NCBI GenBank assembly: GCA_947594835.1
Contig: CANQEH010000001.1
Coordinates: 1-64,000 of the forward strand
Reading direction: 5' to 3'
Source of the DNA: an uncultured Acetatifactor sp.
GTDB taxonomy: Bacteria > Bacillota > Clostridia > Lachnospirales > Lachnospiraceae
DNA: 64,000 nucleotides
Below the pieces are notes generated by a model. The model was given only the letters and a program-made list of their open reading frames with translations. It searched no databases and had not been told where the DNA came from. The position numbers were made by a program, and so were the translations under genes. Every line of letters starts with the position of its first letter. Within the stretch, counting starts at the first letter, position 1. Below, piece after piece: positions 15,205-22,970 of the stretch.

Positions 15205-15693
15205 ATGGAAATGAGAGAAGAATTGTTGAAGGTCATTGAAAAGAACAGCCGGATCGATCTGAAAGAGCTGGCCATTATCCTGGGTGTCGAGGAGATCGAT
15301 GTGGTCAACGAGATTGCCGCCCTGGAGGCAGAAGGGATTATCTGCGGCTACCACACCATGATCAACTGGGAGAAGACTTCCCTTGAAAAGGTGACTGCGC
15401 TGATCGAGGTGCGGGTAGCGCCCCAGAGGGGCCAGGGGTTTGACAGCGTGGCAGAGCGGATCTACAGATACCCGGAGGTAAACAGCGTCTATCTGATTTC
15501 CGGCGGTTTCGACCTGATGGTCATCTTAGAGGGAAAGAGCCTGCGCGAAGTGTCCGCTTTCGTCTCCGAAAAGCTCTCTGCCCTGGAAGCAGTCCTGAGC
15601 ACTGCCACACATTTCATCCTGAAGAAATACAAGGATCACGGCTGCACCATCGCACAGAAAAAAGAAGACGAAAGAGAGATGATCACGCCATGA
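15205..15693 (+). CDS. Lrp/AsnC family transcriptional regulator
   Basis: The protein opens with an AsnC-type winged helix (LLKVIEKNSRIDLKELAIIL, then VVNEIAALEAEGIICGYHTM) over about 55 residues. An effector-binding RAM domain follows (ALIEVRVAPQRGQGFDSVAE, SVYLISGGFDLMVILEG). Such proteins sense amino acids and control their metabolism. The stop overlaps the start of the aminotransferase gene by four bases (ATGA at 15690), so the pair is translated together and probably works together. ATG 15205 has AAGGAAAGG at the right distance; starts at 15157, 15199 or 15211 are possible. Confidence 0.88.
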   Translation: MEMREELLKVIEKNSRIDLKELAIILGVEEIDVVNEIAALEAEGIICGYHTMINWEKTSLEKVTALIEVRVAPQRGQGFDSVAERIYRYPEVNSVYLISGGFDLMVILEGKSLREVSAFVSEKLSALEAVLSTATHFILKKYKDHGCTIAQKKEDEREMITP

Positions 15694-16859
15694 GAAATCC
15701 TGTGTCAGACGTCGTTGTAAATATCAAGCCTTCCGGCATCCGAAAGTTTTTTGACATCGTCACGGAGATGAACGACCCCGATGTGATCTCTCTGGGCGTG
15801 GGCGAGCCGGATTTTGACACTCCCTGGCATATCCGGGACGAAGGCATCTATTCCCTGGAAAAGGGCCGTACCATCTACACGGCCAATGCGGGGCTGAAGG
15901 AGCTGCGCCAGGAGATCTGCCGCTATCTGTACAGAAGCCAGGGCCTCTCCTACGACGCCGCATCGGAGGTGCTGGTCACCGTAGGGGGATCCGAGGCCAT
16001 TGATATCGGCCTGCGGGCTGTGTGCAACCCGGGAGACGAAATCCTGATTCCCCAGCCAAGCTTTGTCTCCTATGAGCCCTGCGCCATTCTGGCCGGGGCA
16101 AAGCCGGTCATCATCGACCTGAAAGCGGAGAATGAGTTCCGCCTGACGGCCCAGGAGCTGGAGGACGCGATCACCCCGAAGTCAAAGCTTCTGGTGCTGC
16201 CTTTCCCCAACAACCCAACCGGGGCCATCATGGAGCGCAAAGACTTAGAGGCCATTGCGGAGGTCATCAGAAAGCACGATCTGCTTGTGATGTCCGACGA
16301 GATATACGGGGAGCTGACTTACAAGGGAAAGCACGTCTCTATCGCAAGCCTTCCCGGTATGAAGGAAAGGACGATCCTGATCAACGGCTTTTCCAAGGCC
16401 TACGCCATGACGGGCTGGCGGCTGGGCTATGCCTGCGGGCCTGCCCCCATCCTCCAGCAGATGACAAAGATCCACCAGTTCGCCATCATGTGCGCGCCTA
16501 CCACAAGCCAGTATGCGGCGGTGGAGGCCCTGCGCAACGGGGACGAGGACGTGGCACAGATGTGCAATGCCTACAATCAGCGCAGGCGCTATCTGCTCCA
16601 TGCTTTCCGGGAGATGGGGCTGCCCTGTTTTGAACCCTACGGCGCTTTTTATGTATTCCCCTGCATCAAGGAATTTGGCATGAGCAGCGATGAATTTGCG
16701 GCCCGTTTCCTGGCGGAGGAGAAGGTGGCGGTGGTTCCGGGGACTGCCTTCGGCGCAAGCGGCGAGGGCTTTTTGCGGATCTCCTACGCCTACTCTCTGG
16801 AACACCTGAAAACAGCCATCGGGAGGTTGGAGCGCTTCGTGAAAAAGCTTCGCTCCTAA
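15690..16859 (+). CDS. PLP-dependent class I/II aminotransferase
   Basis: The 389-residue protein is a fold-type I aminotransferase of the aspartate/aromatic (PatA-like) group. Visible parts are SLGVGEPDFDTPWHI, YTANAGLKELRQEI, LPFPNNPTGAIM (substrate pocket), MSDEIYGELTY (Asp for the PLP ring nitrogen), NGFSKAYAMTGWRLGY (PLP lysine) and FLRISYAYSLEHL (Arg for the carboxylate). The substrate is probably an amino acid such as aspartate or an aromatic one. It is coupled to an Lrp-type regulator by a four-base overlap, and trmL follows six bases later. Confidence 0.92.
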   Translation: MRNPVSDVVVNIKPSGIRKFFDIVTEMNDPDVISLGVGEPDFDTPWHIRDEGIYSLEKGRTIYTANAGLKELRQEICRYLYRSQGLSYDAASEVLVTVGGSEAIDIGLRAVCNPGDEILIPQPSFVSYEPCAILAGAKPVIIDLKAENEFRLTAQELEDAITPKSKLLVLPFPNNPTGAIMERKDLEAIAEVIRKHDLLVMSDEIYGELTYKGKHVSIASLPGMKERTILINGFSKAYAMTGWRLGYACGPAPILQQMTKIHQFAIMCAPTTSQYAAVEALRNGDEDVAQMCNAYNQRRRYLLHAFREMGLPCFEPYGAFYVFPCIKEFGMSSDEFAARFLAEEKVAVVPGTAFGASGEGFLRISYAYSLEHLKTAIGRLERFVKKLRS

Positions 16860-16865
16860 ACGAGG

Positions 16866-17366
16866 ATGAACATTGTCTTACACCAGCCGGAAATCCCGGC
16901 AAATACCGGAAACATCGGACGTACCTGCGCGGCGGCAGGGGTTTCCCTGCACCTGATCGAGCCTTTGGGCTTTCGGCTGGACGAAAAATCGCTGAAGCGG
17001 GCGGGAATGGACTATTGGAACCTTTTGGATGTACACCGATATATCAATTTTAACGATTTTACGGAGAAAAATCCCGGCGCAAAAATCTGGATGGCCACCA
17101 CCAAGGCGCGGCGGATCTATACAGAGGCGTCCTTCGGGCCGGAGGATTTTATCATGTTCGGCAGGGAGAGCGCCGGGATCCCGGAGGAGATCCTGGTGGA
17201 ATACGAGGAAACCTGCATCCGGATTCCCATGCTCTCCGATATCCGGTCCTTAAACCTGTCAAACGCGGCGGCCATTGTGCTGTACGAGGCGCTGCGGCAA
17301 AACGGGTTTGCACAGCTTGAGCGGGAGGGAAACCTGCACCGCTTAAGATGGGGGGAATCCCCCTAA
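16866..17366 (+). CDS. trmL: tRNA (cytidine(34)-2'-O)-methyltransferase
   Basis: A SPOUT-class methyltransferase of 166 residues that methylates the wobble base of tRNA-Leu. Motifs are IVLHQPEIPANTGNIGRTC at the N-terminus, and FGRESAGIPEEI and IRSLNLSNAAAIVLYEALRQ in the knotted SAM site. The length fits TrmL/CspR exactly. It is packed behind the aminotransferase gene. A short GGGGG-AAT-CCCCC hairpin overlaps its end (17351-17363) but lacks a T-run. Confidence 0.93.
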   Translation: MNIVLHQPEIPANTGNIGRTCAAAGVSLHLIEPLGFRLDEKSLKRAGMDYWNLLDVHRYINFNDFTEKNPGAKIWMATTKARRIYTEASFGPEDFIMFGRESAGIPEEILVEYEETCIRIPMLSDIRSLNLSNAAAIVLYEALRQNGFAQLEREGNLHRLRWGESP

Positions 17367-17382
17367 ATCCTACATAAAGCAC

Positions 17383-17412
17383 TTGCCATAAGCAGCGTCA
17401 TTGTAATATAAT
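17383..17412 (+). promoter_or_regulatory. Promoter of the Hpt-FapA-HD-GYP operon
   Basis: TTGCCA (17383-17388), 18 bases, TATAAT (17407-17412), ending 50 bases before the Hpt gene. Confidence 0.65.
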
Positions 17413-17462
17413 AAAGACTGGGATTCTTCTGAAAATATCAGGAGAAAGGCGGGAGGTTATAT

Positions 17463-17816
17463 ATGACATTAAAAGAATGTTATGAGCAGCTGCAGGGAGA
17501 TTACCATGGCACTCTGGCACGTCTTTGCAGCGAAAAATTGGTAGAGAAGTTTGCCCTCAAGTTTCTGGCAGACGACAGTTATACCAATTTGGAAGAATTT
17601 ATGGAGGAAGGGAATTACAACGAGGCTTTCCGGGCGGCCCACACCTTAAAGGGCGTCAGCCTGAACCTGGGTTTTACAAAATTGTATGAGGTGAGCGAAG
17701 CTCTGACGGAGGCTCTCCGGGGCGGACAGGAGCCCCAAAATGAGGATCTGTTGAAAAAAGTGGGGGAAGAATATCAACGGACTGTATCTGTACTTCAGGA
17801 ACTACAACATGGCTGA
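17463..17816 (+). CDS. Histidine phosphotransfer (Hpt) domain protein
   Basis: The 117-residue protein is a stand-alone Hpt four-helix bundle. The phospho-accepting histidine is H60 in FRAAHTLKGVSLNLGF, the classic HTLKG motif. Hpt proteins shuttle phosphate between receiver domains and hybrid kinases. Its likely partner is the response regulator two genes downstream, but no histidine kinase is present in this operon, so it must take phosphate from elsewhere. The FapA-like gene follows 18 bp later. Confidence 0.9.
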   Translation: MTLKECYEQLQGDYHGTLARLCSEKLVEKFALKFLADDSYTNLEEFMEEGNYNEAFRAAHTLKGVSLNLGFTKLYEVSEALTEALRGGQEPQNEDLLKKVGEEYQRTVSVLQELQHG

Positions 17817-17834
17817 CTGGTTTAAAGAGGTATT

Positions 17835-20015
17835 ATGACGAAGGAAGAACAAGACTACTATCTGAGCGCCGGTTTTACGCTGGATCAAATCAATGAAATA
17901 CAGGAAGGGCTTGAGTCGGGCCTTGATACCTCTGTATATGCCAAAAAAGAATTATTTGCAATCCAGATGCGGCAGATCCGTCTGGGACTGATGGAAAAAC
18001 TGCCGGTGGAGACTTATGCAAATTCGGATTATGATTGGTTTCAGATGGAAGAAATCCGGCATGGGCTCCAGGACGGGGTAGACATCCATGTTTTTGCCAA
18101 CCCCTCTATTCCCTATGACAGGATGCGGCAGATCCGTCTTGGTCTGAAAAGCGGGATCAACCTTGCCAATTATGCCAGACTGGACGCGGGCGTCCTCAAG
18201 GAACTGCGCAAGGCGCTGCTCTCCAAAGTCTACATTGTAGATTATATTCAGCAAGGCTACAACGCGGAACAGCTGGAACAGATTCGGATCGCCCTGGAAA
18301 AACATTTGAATATCCTTCCCCATCTGCACAAGGAATTTCGGGGCGTGTCCATCCATGAGATCGTGGAAGGCCTGGAGAAGGGTCTTGACGTGTCCTGCTA
18401 TGCCAAACTGGATTTCAGCTGGCAGCAGATGCGGGAGATCCGCCTGGGGATGGAGAACCGTATCGATGTGTCTTCCTATGCCAACCCGCTGTATGACTGG
18501 CAGCAGATGCAGGAGATCCGTCTTGGGTTAGAGAGCGGCATCGATGTGTCTTCCTACCGCACGCTGATGTATACCGCTTCGGATATGCGCAGGATCCGTA
18601 CCGCCTTACAGGAAAACGGCATGGAGCCCTCGTTTTCGGATGAGGAGCTTCGTTTTGATTCCTATCAGAATGTCTCCGTCACCATCAGCAGCGACGAGCT
18701 GGAGGCTTTTGTGTATGTGCCTGACAGCAGCAAAGTGACAAAAGCCCAGATCATGAAAGCCCTGAGAGAGAGCCATGTGATCCGCGGGATTCAGGAGTCG
18801 GAGATTGATAAGCTTGTCAAAGGAGGATTCCGGGACAAGACGATTGTGGCGGCCAAGGGGATCCCGGCCAGGGAAGGCCCGGACGGCTGGTATGAATTTT
18901 TCTTTAAGACAGAGCTGGATCATCAGCCCAAGCTCCTGCCGGACGGATCGGTGGATTTCTCTGAAATCCAGTGGTTTGAATTTGTAGAGGCGGGCCAGCG
19001 CATCGCCCTGTACCACGATGCGGCGCCGGGCATCGACGGCGTTACCGTCACGGGAAAGACTGTCCATTCCAAAAAGGGCCGGGAGCGGAGTATGCTTACC
19101 GGCAGCGGCTTTGCGGTAATGGAAGACAATAGGACTTACACGGCCAGCATCAGCGGCAGGATTGTGCTGAGCGGCAATCGGATCGATATCGGCAAAACCC
19201 TCTCCATGGAGGAGGTCAGCCTGGCCACCGGAAACATCGTCTTTGACGGCAATGTGTATGTGGCAGGGAATGTCAGCATGGGGGTTTCGATACAGGCCTC
19301 GGGGGATGTGGTGGTAAACGGATATGTGGAATCCGCCACCATTGAGAGCCTGGAAGGGAATGTGTTTATCAAACAGGGCGTCAATGGCAATACTGTAGGA
19401 TATATCAAGGCGGCTAAGGATGTGAACGGCCGGTTCTTCGAGGCTTGCCGTGTGATCGCGGGAAACGACATCCGCGCCGGTTACTGTCTGAATTGTGAGC
19501 TTTCTGCGGAGAACAAGATCGTTTTGAGCGGGAAGAGCGGACAGCTGGCAGGGGGTACGGCTTATGCCCGGACCGGAATCGACGTGGCCTATGCGGGAAA
19601 CCGTGTGGGGATCCCTACGCTGCTGCGCCTTGGCGTAAACGAAGCGATGACCGACCAGAAGAGCCTCATGGAAGCAAAGGTTGAGGAAGCAAACAAACAG
19701 TTGGAAATCCTTCGGAATGCGTATGCAGATTTCCATGAGAAGTACCCCTCGGAAGTGCGCAATACCATGGAGGTGTATCTCAAGATTGAGAGTGCCATTT
19801 TTACCAAAGAAAAAGAGGTGGATAGCCTGACCTTTTCCATCTATGAGATGGAGCAGGTAATCACAGCCGCCCGGGACGCGCAGGCCGTGATACACGACAC
19901 GCTGTACGAGGGAACGGTGTTTGAGATAAACGGCAAGTACTGGGAGGCAAAACAAAGCCGGAATGTAAGAGTAAAACGGGTGGATGGAAGGGTAGCTGTC
20001 TTTCGGAACAGCTAA
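17835..20015 (+). CDS. FapA (DUF342) domain protein with N-terminal 26-residue repeats
   Basis: The 726-residue protein has three parts. Residues about 15-265 are nine to ten repeats of roughly 26 residues with the pattern MxxIRLGLExGIDVSxYA. Residues about 270-600 are the FapA/DUF342 region, including the beta-helix-like part (VSLATGNIVFDGNVYVAGNV, VVVNGYVESATIESLEG). The last 120 are coiled coil (KSLMEAKVEEANKQLEIL and onward) and end in a small beta element. FapA proteins are linked to flagellar assembly or cell-surface scaffolds, but the biochemical role is unclear. No signal peptide is visible. Hpt upstream and an HD-GYP regulator downstream suggest a signalling scaffold (inference). Confidence 0.85.
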   Translation: MTKEEQDYYLSAGFTLDQINEIQEGLESGLDTSVYAKKELFAIQMRQIRLGLMEKLPVETYANSDYDWFQMEEIRHGLQDGVDIHVFANPSIPYDRMRQIRLGLKSGINLANYARLDAGVLKELRKALLSKVYIVDYIQQGYNAEQLEQIRIALEKHLNILPHLHKEFRGVSIHEIVEGLEKGLDVSCYAKLDFSWQQMREIRLGMENRIDVSSYANPLYDWQQMQEIRLGLESGIDVSSYRTLMYTASDMRRIRTALQENGMEPSFSDEELRFDSYQNVSVTISSDELEAFVYVPDSSKVTKAQIMKALRESHVIRGIQESEIDKLVKGGFRDKTIVAAKGIPAREGPDGWYEFFFKTELDHQPKLLPDGSVDFSEIQWFEFVEAGQRIALYHDAAPGIDGVTVTGKTVHSKKGRERSMLTGSGFAVMEDNRTYTASISGRIVLSGNRIDIGKTLSMEEVSLATGNIVFDGNVYVAGNVSMGVSIQASGDVVVNGYVESATIESLEGNVFIKQGVNGNTVGYIKAAKDVNGRFFEACRVIAGNDIRAGYCLNCELSAENKIVLSGKSGQLAGGTAYARTGIDVAYAGNRVGIPTLLRLGVNEAMTDQKSLMEAKVEEANKQLEILRNAYADFHEKYPSEVRNTMEVYLKIESAIFTKEKEVDSLTFSIYEMEQVITAARDAQAVIHDTLYEGTVFEINGKYWEAKQSRNVRVKRVDGRVAVFRNS
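17877..18620 (+). repeat. Coding tandem repeat of about 78 bp (26 codons)
   Basis: Nine to ten degenerate units each encode a short helix-loop beginning M(R/E)xIRLGL and ending in a YA...Q segment. The most alike neighbours are around 18420-18540 (QMREIRLGMENRIDVSSYAN, then QMQEIRLGLESGIDVSSY). Units in the middle (18190-18350) have drifted. Confidence 0.8.
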
Positions 20016-20041
20016 TGAGAGGCAACTGCGGAGGAACAGAT

Positions 20042-21163
20042 ATGCGCAACAAAGTATTGATCGTAGACGATATGGAGCTGAACCGGGAAATCCTGGCTTC
20101 GATTTTGGAGAAGGATTATCCCATTATTGAGGCTGACAGCGGCAAAAAGGCGATCTCCATCATACAAAAGCAGCAGGATGAGATTGCAATCGTACTGCTG
20201 GATCTGATCATGCCGGAGGTAGACGGCTTCGCGGTGCTGGAGGTCATGCGGAACCAGGCATGGCTCAAGAGCATTCCCGTGCTGGTCATCACGGCGGAAT
20301 CCAAGGCTGGCGTGGAGAGCAGATGCTTTGAGATGGGGGTTTCGGACTTTATCAAGAAACCCTTTGACAGCGCTATCGTCAGGAACCGTGTGAAAAATAT
20401 CGTCGACCTGTTCGGATATCGGAACCATCTGGAGGAAAAGGTCGAAAAGCAGACGGAGACGCTGAAAAAGCAGTATAAGCTGCTGGTGATGCAGGCCGAA
20501 AAGCTGAAGGAGAGCAACACCAATATCATCGATATCCTCGGTACGGTGGTAGAGGGACGTAACCTGGAGAGCGGCGAGCATATCAAGCGCGTAAAATACT
20601 TCACCAGGATTCTGGCGGAGCAGGTGATGCGCGATTATCCGGAGTATGGGCTGACTCAGGAGAAGGTGGACGTCATTGCCGCTGCAAGCGCGCTCCACGA
20701 TATCGGAAAGATCAGTATCCCGGACAACATCCTGCTGAAACCGGCGCGGCTGACCAAGGATGAATACGAGTATATGAAATCCCATACTACCAGGGGTTGT
20801 GAGATCCTGAACAATATCCAGGGCGTCTGGGATGAAACCTACAGCAAGGCCAGCTATGAAATCTGCCGCCATCACCATGAAAAATATGACGGCAACGGTT
20901 ATCCTGACGGCCTGGTGGGGGAGCAGATCCCCATTTCCGCACAGCTGGTCAGCCTGGCAGACGCCTACGACGCTTTGGTCAGCGAGCGTGTTTACAAGAG
21001 CGCCTATTCGGAAGACGAAGCGTTCCACATGATCGTATCCGGCGAGTGCGGCGTGTTTAACCCCAAGCTGTTGGAGTGCTTCCGCAAATCCAAAAAGAAA
21101 TTTGAGGAAGAAAACCGGCTGCTCAAGAAGAAACAGCAGCAGGGCCAGGAGTCTGGATCCTGA
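20042..21163 (+). CDS. Response regulator with HD-GYP output domain
   Basis: Residues 1-120 are a receiver (VLIVDDMELNRE with the acidic pair D9/D10, phospho-acceptor D54 in LLDLIMPEVDG, and K in FIKKPFD). A coiled coil links it to an HD-GYP domain with ALHDIGKISIPD and HHEKYDGNGYPDGL. HD-GYP enzymes break down cyclic di-GMP, so this is an RpfG-like regulator that would lower c-di-GMP on phosphorylation. The GYP triad and HD pair are intact. I prefer ATG 20042, seven bases after GCGGAGG, over the ATG at 20015 that overlaps the upstream stop. A terminator follows at 21241. Confidence 0.93.
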   Translation: MRNKVLIVDDMELNREILASILEKDYPIIEADSGKKAISIIQKQQDEIAIVLLDLIMPEVDGFAVLEVMRNQAWLKSIPVLVITAESKAGVESRCFEMGVSDFIKKPFDSAIVRNRVKNIVDLFGYRNHLEEKVEKQTETLKKQYKLLVMQAEKLKESNTNIIDILGTVVEGRNLESGEHIKRVKYFTRILAEQVMRDYPEYGLTQEKVDVIAAASALHDIGKISIPDNILLKPARLTKDEYEYMKSHTTRGCEILNNIQGVWDETYSKASYEICRHHHEKYDGNGYPDGLVGEQIPISAQLVSLADAYDALVSERVYKSAYSEDEAFHMIVSGECGVFNPKLLECFRKSKKKFEEENRLLKKKQQQGQESGS

Positions 21164-21240
21164 CCGTTTTGCAGGATTGCTGTCAAAATGTGCCTTTATC
21201 GGCGGAAAAATCTTGTCTGTATCTGTATTTTTGCAGGAAC

Positions 21241-21271
21241 AGGCGGCGGTTTTTCCGCCTTTGTTTGTTTT
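21241..21271 (+). terminator. Terminator after the HD-GYP gene
   Basis: AGGCGG (21241-21246) pairs with CCGCCT (21255-21260), followed by TTGTTTGTTTT. It separates the signalling operon from the next gene. Confidence 0.7.
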
Positions 21272-21286
21272 GAGGCAATAATTTCG

Positions 21287-21315
21287 TTGACAACAAGGGC
21301 GGTTATTAGTACGAT
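21287..21315 (+). promoter_or_regulatory. Promoter of the 112-residue gene
   Basis: TTGACA (21287-21292), 17 bases, TACGAT (21310-21315), about 50 bases before ATG 21364. The -10 box overlaps the first copy of a direct repeat. Confidence 0.5.
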
Positions 21316-21328
21316 GCTATTAGTACGA
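21304..21328 (+). promoter_or_regulatory. Direct repeat TATTAGTACGA x2, possible operator
   Basis: The 11-base word TATTAGTACGA occurs at 21304-21314 and again at 21318-21328, a 14-bp period. The first copy covers the -10 region and the second the likely transcription start, a position suited to a repressor. Confidence 0.45.
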
Positions 21329-21363
21329 ACTTTAACCATACGAAAGAAGCGGGAGAAAATCCT

Positions 21364-21702
21364 ATGAAGTTTAATGCCTCGGCCGTCGCGATAGACAATC
21401 TGTGGGATGTGATCACGGCAAACCAGGGGAAGCCGTTTTTGACGAAGAAAGGGCTTCCGTTTACCTACACCATAAAGGGCGGCGAGCTCTTTACGGACAG
21501 AAGGGAGCGCTCCATCACCAGAAGCACCTTTGAGAAGGCGTATGAAAAGCTGCTGGCAGATCAGACCGGGGAAGGCGCGCCCAGGAAAATCGTGGGCCCC
21601 AAGACGCTGAATGTGTACGGTGCGCCGTATGTGTGGGCGGTTTTTGCGGGGATTGGCGTCATAGAGGAGACGGCGTATCGTCAGCAGGAAATGGATCTTT
21701 GA
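21364..21702 (+). CDS. Conserved hypothetical protein, 112 residues
   Basis: I do not recognise the family. The protein is soluble, with no signal or membrane segment. Recognisable stretches are DNLWDVITANQGKPFLTKKG, FTYTIKGGELFTDRRERSIT, and a C-terminal half with TFEKAYEKL and IVGPKTLNVYGAPYVWAVF. The opening looks like a small beta-rich domain with two basic patches (RRER, PRK), so nucleic-acid binding is possible but unproven. ATG 21364 follows GCGGGAGAA. It has its own promoter with a repeated operator-like word and lies just ahead of a structured RNA, with no obvious partner gene. Confidence 0.7.
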   Translation: MKFNASAVAIDNLWDVITANQGKPFLTKKGLPFTYTIKGGELFTDRRERSITRSTFEKAYEKLLADQTGEGAPRKIVGPKTLNVYGAPYVWAVFAGIGVIEETAYRQQEMDL

Positions 21703-21720
21703 AAAAACGAAAATTTTTTG

Positions 21721-21750
21721 TTGACGGAATTACGGAATTTATGGTATATT
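21721..21750 (+). promoter_or_regulatory. Promoter of the structured RNA upstream of speD
   Basis: TTGACG (21721-21726), 18 bases, TATATT (21745-21750). The expected start near 21757 coincides with the first base of the long closing stem of the RNA. Confidence 0.65.
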
Positions 21751-21756
21751 GAAAGC

Positions 21757-22073
21757 GTATGGAAAACAGATAAAAAGAGTCTTCCATGCAAATATTTTGG
21801 CAACGTTGTTGCCTTATTGATTGAGTTAAAAGCTCGAATTTTATAAGTTGGTTACTATAAACCGGTGCAGATGCACATCTAACTTGTGAAACGGTCAATA
21901 AGAGTAGTAAAAGTAAAATATTTGCTATATAGACTCTAAAAACCATATATCTGTTTCTCTCATACTTTTATCTCATCGGGTGGAAGTGTACAAGTGTCCC
22001 CTTTCGCGAGATGGAAAGCTGATAGATAACAGGATTTTCAAGGCAGGTGATGGATTTGTCACCTGCCTTTTTC
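21757..22073 (+). ncRNA. Structured RNA / possible leader of the speD operon
   Basis: No protein gene fits this AT-rich gap. The RNA from 21757 can form a rod whose two sides pair in order: GTATG (21757-21761) with CATAC (21961-21965), AAACAGATA (21764-21772) with TATCTGTTT (21948-21956), AGAGTC (21776-21781) with GACTCT (21932-21937), and GCAAATATTTT (21788-21798) with AAAATATTTGC (21915-21925). The tip is branched: GGCAAC-GTT-GTTGCC (21799-21813), then AAGTT/AACTT (21845-21885) enclosing GGTT...AACC and GTGC-AGAT-GCAC. A second domain (ATCTC 21970/GAGAT 22008) and a terminator at 22042 follow. Size and clade would suit the raiA motif, but I cannot confirm a family; 6S RNA is less likely because of the branched tip. 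Confidence 0.65.
22042..22073 (+). terminator. Terminator/attenuator ahead of speD
   Basis: GGCAGGTGA (22042-22050) pairs perfectly with TCACCTGCC (22059-22067), followed by TTTTTCT. It ends 25 bases before the speD start, so it either ends the structured RNA or attenuates the operon. Confidence 0.85.
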
Positions 22074-22097
22074 TCGTATATGCACAAAGGAGCGGAC

Positions 22098-22856
22098 ATG
22101 AGCGAAAAGATCAGTCTTTATGGGTTTAATAATCTGACGAAGGCCTTGAGCTTTAATATTTACGATATCTGTTATGCGCAGACGCAGCGGGAACAGAAAG
22201 ATTATATCGCTTATATTGACAGGCAGTACAATTCTGAGCGGCTGATAAAAATTCTGACCAATGTGACCGATATGATAGGGGCAAAGGTCCTGAATATCTC
22301 CAGCCAGGACTATGAGCCTCAGGGCAGCTCCGTCACCCTTCTCATTGCGGAGGGCAGCATGATCCCGGCGGGAGACACCACCGTGGCGCATCTGGATAAG
22401 AGCCACATCACGGTGCACACCTACCCGGAGTATCACCCCGAGACCTGCCTGGCCACTTTCCGGGTGGACATCGACGTGGCTACCTGCGGGGAGATCACAC
22501 CCCTGTCCACGCTGGATTATCTGATCGGCTCTTTTGACTCAGATATTATTACGATGGATTACCGCGTCAGGGGATTTACACGGGATATGGGCGGTCATAA
22601 GCTGTTTATGGATCACCGGGTGACTTCCATCCGGGACTATATTGACGAGGCTATCCTGCGCCGGTATGACGCGGTGGACATCAATGTGTATGAGGCAAAT
22701 ATTTTCCACACGAAAATGCTGATCAAAGAGATCGATCTTCAGAACTATCTGTTTAACAGCGACGTCTATGAACTGCCGCCGAAAACCCGTCTGGAGATCA
22801 CGGACAATCTCCGCCGTGAGATGATCGAAATCTACAGCGGGAGAAATATATTTTAA
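22098..22856 (+). CDS. speD: S-adenosylmethionine decarboxylase proenzyme
   Basis: Makes decarboxylated SAM, the aminopropyl donor for spermidine. The 252-residue protein matches the E. coli-type SpeD. It self-cleaves before S102 in HLDKSHITVHTYPEYHPE, and that serine becomes the pyruvoyl cofactor. FRVDIDVATCGEITPL and MDYRVRGFTRDMGGHK follow, with the family ending MIEIYSGRN. ATG 22098 has AAAGGAG at 22086-22092. A start at 22047 would lie inside the terminator hairpin and is rejected. It heads the speD-speA-speE transcription unit. Confidence 0.96.
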   Translation: MSEKISLYGFNNLTKALSFNIYDICYAQTQREQKDYIAYIDRQYNSERLIKILTNVTDMIGAKVLNISSQDYEPQGSSVTLLIAEGSMIPAGDTTVAHLDKSHITVHTYPEYHPETCLATFRVDIDVATCGEITPLSTLDYLIGSFDSDIITMDYRVRGFTRDMGGHKLFMDHRVTSIRDYIDEAILRRYDAVDINVYEANIFHTKMLIKEIDLQNYLFNSDVYELPPKTRLEITDNLRREMIEIYSGRNIF

Positions 22857-22970
22857 GGGCTCAGCCGCGGTTTTGCAGACAGCGCGTGCTGGGCAGGAAA
22901 AGCAGATCGCCATACCCGCAGAAGCGCTGTCCCGGATAGCGCCCTGAGGGAGCGGGAAAGGGGGGAGCCG

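Noticed and set aside
14128..15354. 408-codon ORF opposite the AIR-synthase-like and Lrp genes
   Set aside because: It spans two real genes on the other strand and is rich in Cys, Gln and His, as expected for a shadow frame.
18606..19955. 449-codon antisense ORF opposite the FapA-like gene
   Set aside because: It is a codon-bias shadow of a well-supported gene, with no ribosome site and His/Arg-rich nonsense composition.
21659..21946. Reverse-strand 95-codon ORF in the gap before speD
   Set aside because: It runs across the paired arms of the structured RNA, has no ribosome site and low-complexity Leu/Ser content.
22047..22097. Upstream speD start at 22047
   Set aside because: The codon lies inside the terminator hairpin; ATG 22098 has an AAAGGAG site and gives the family-typical N-terminus.
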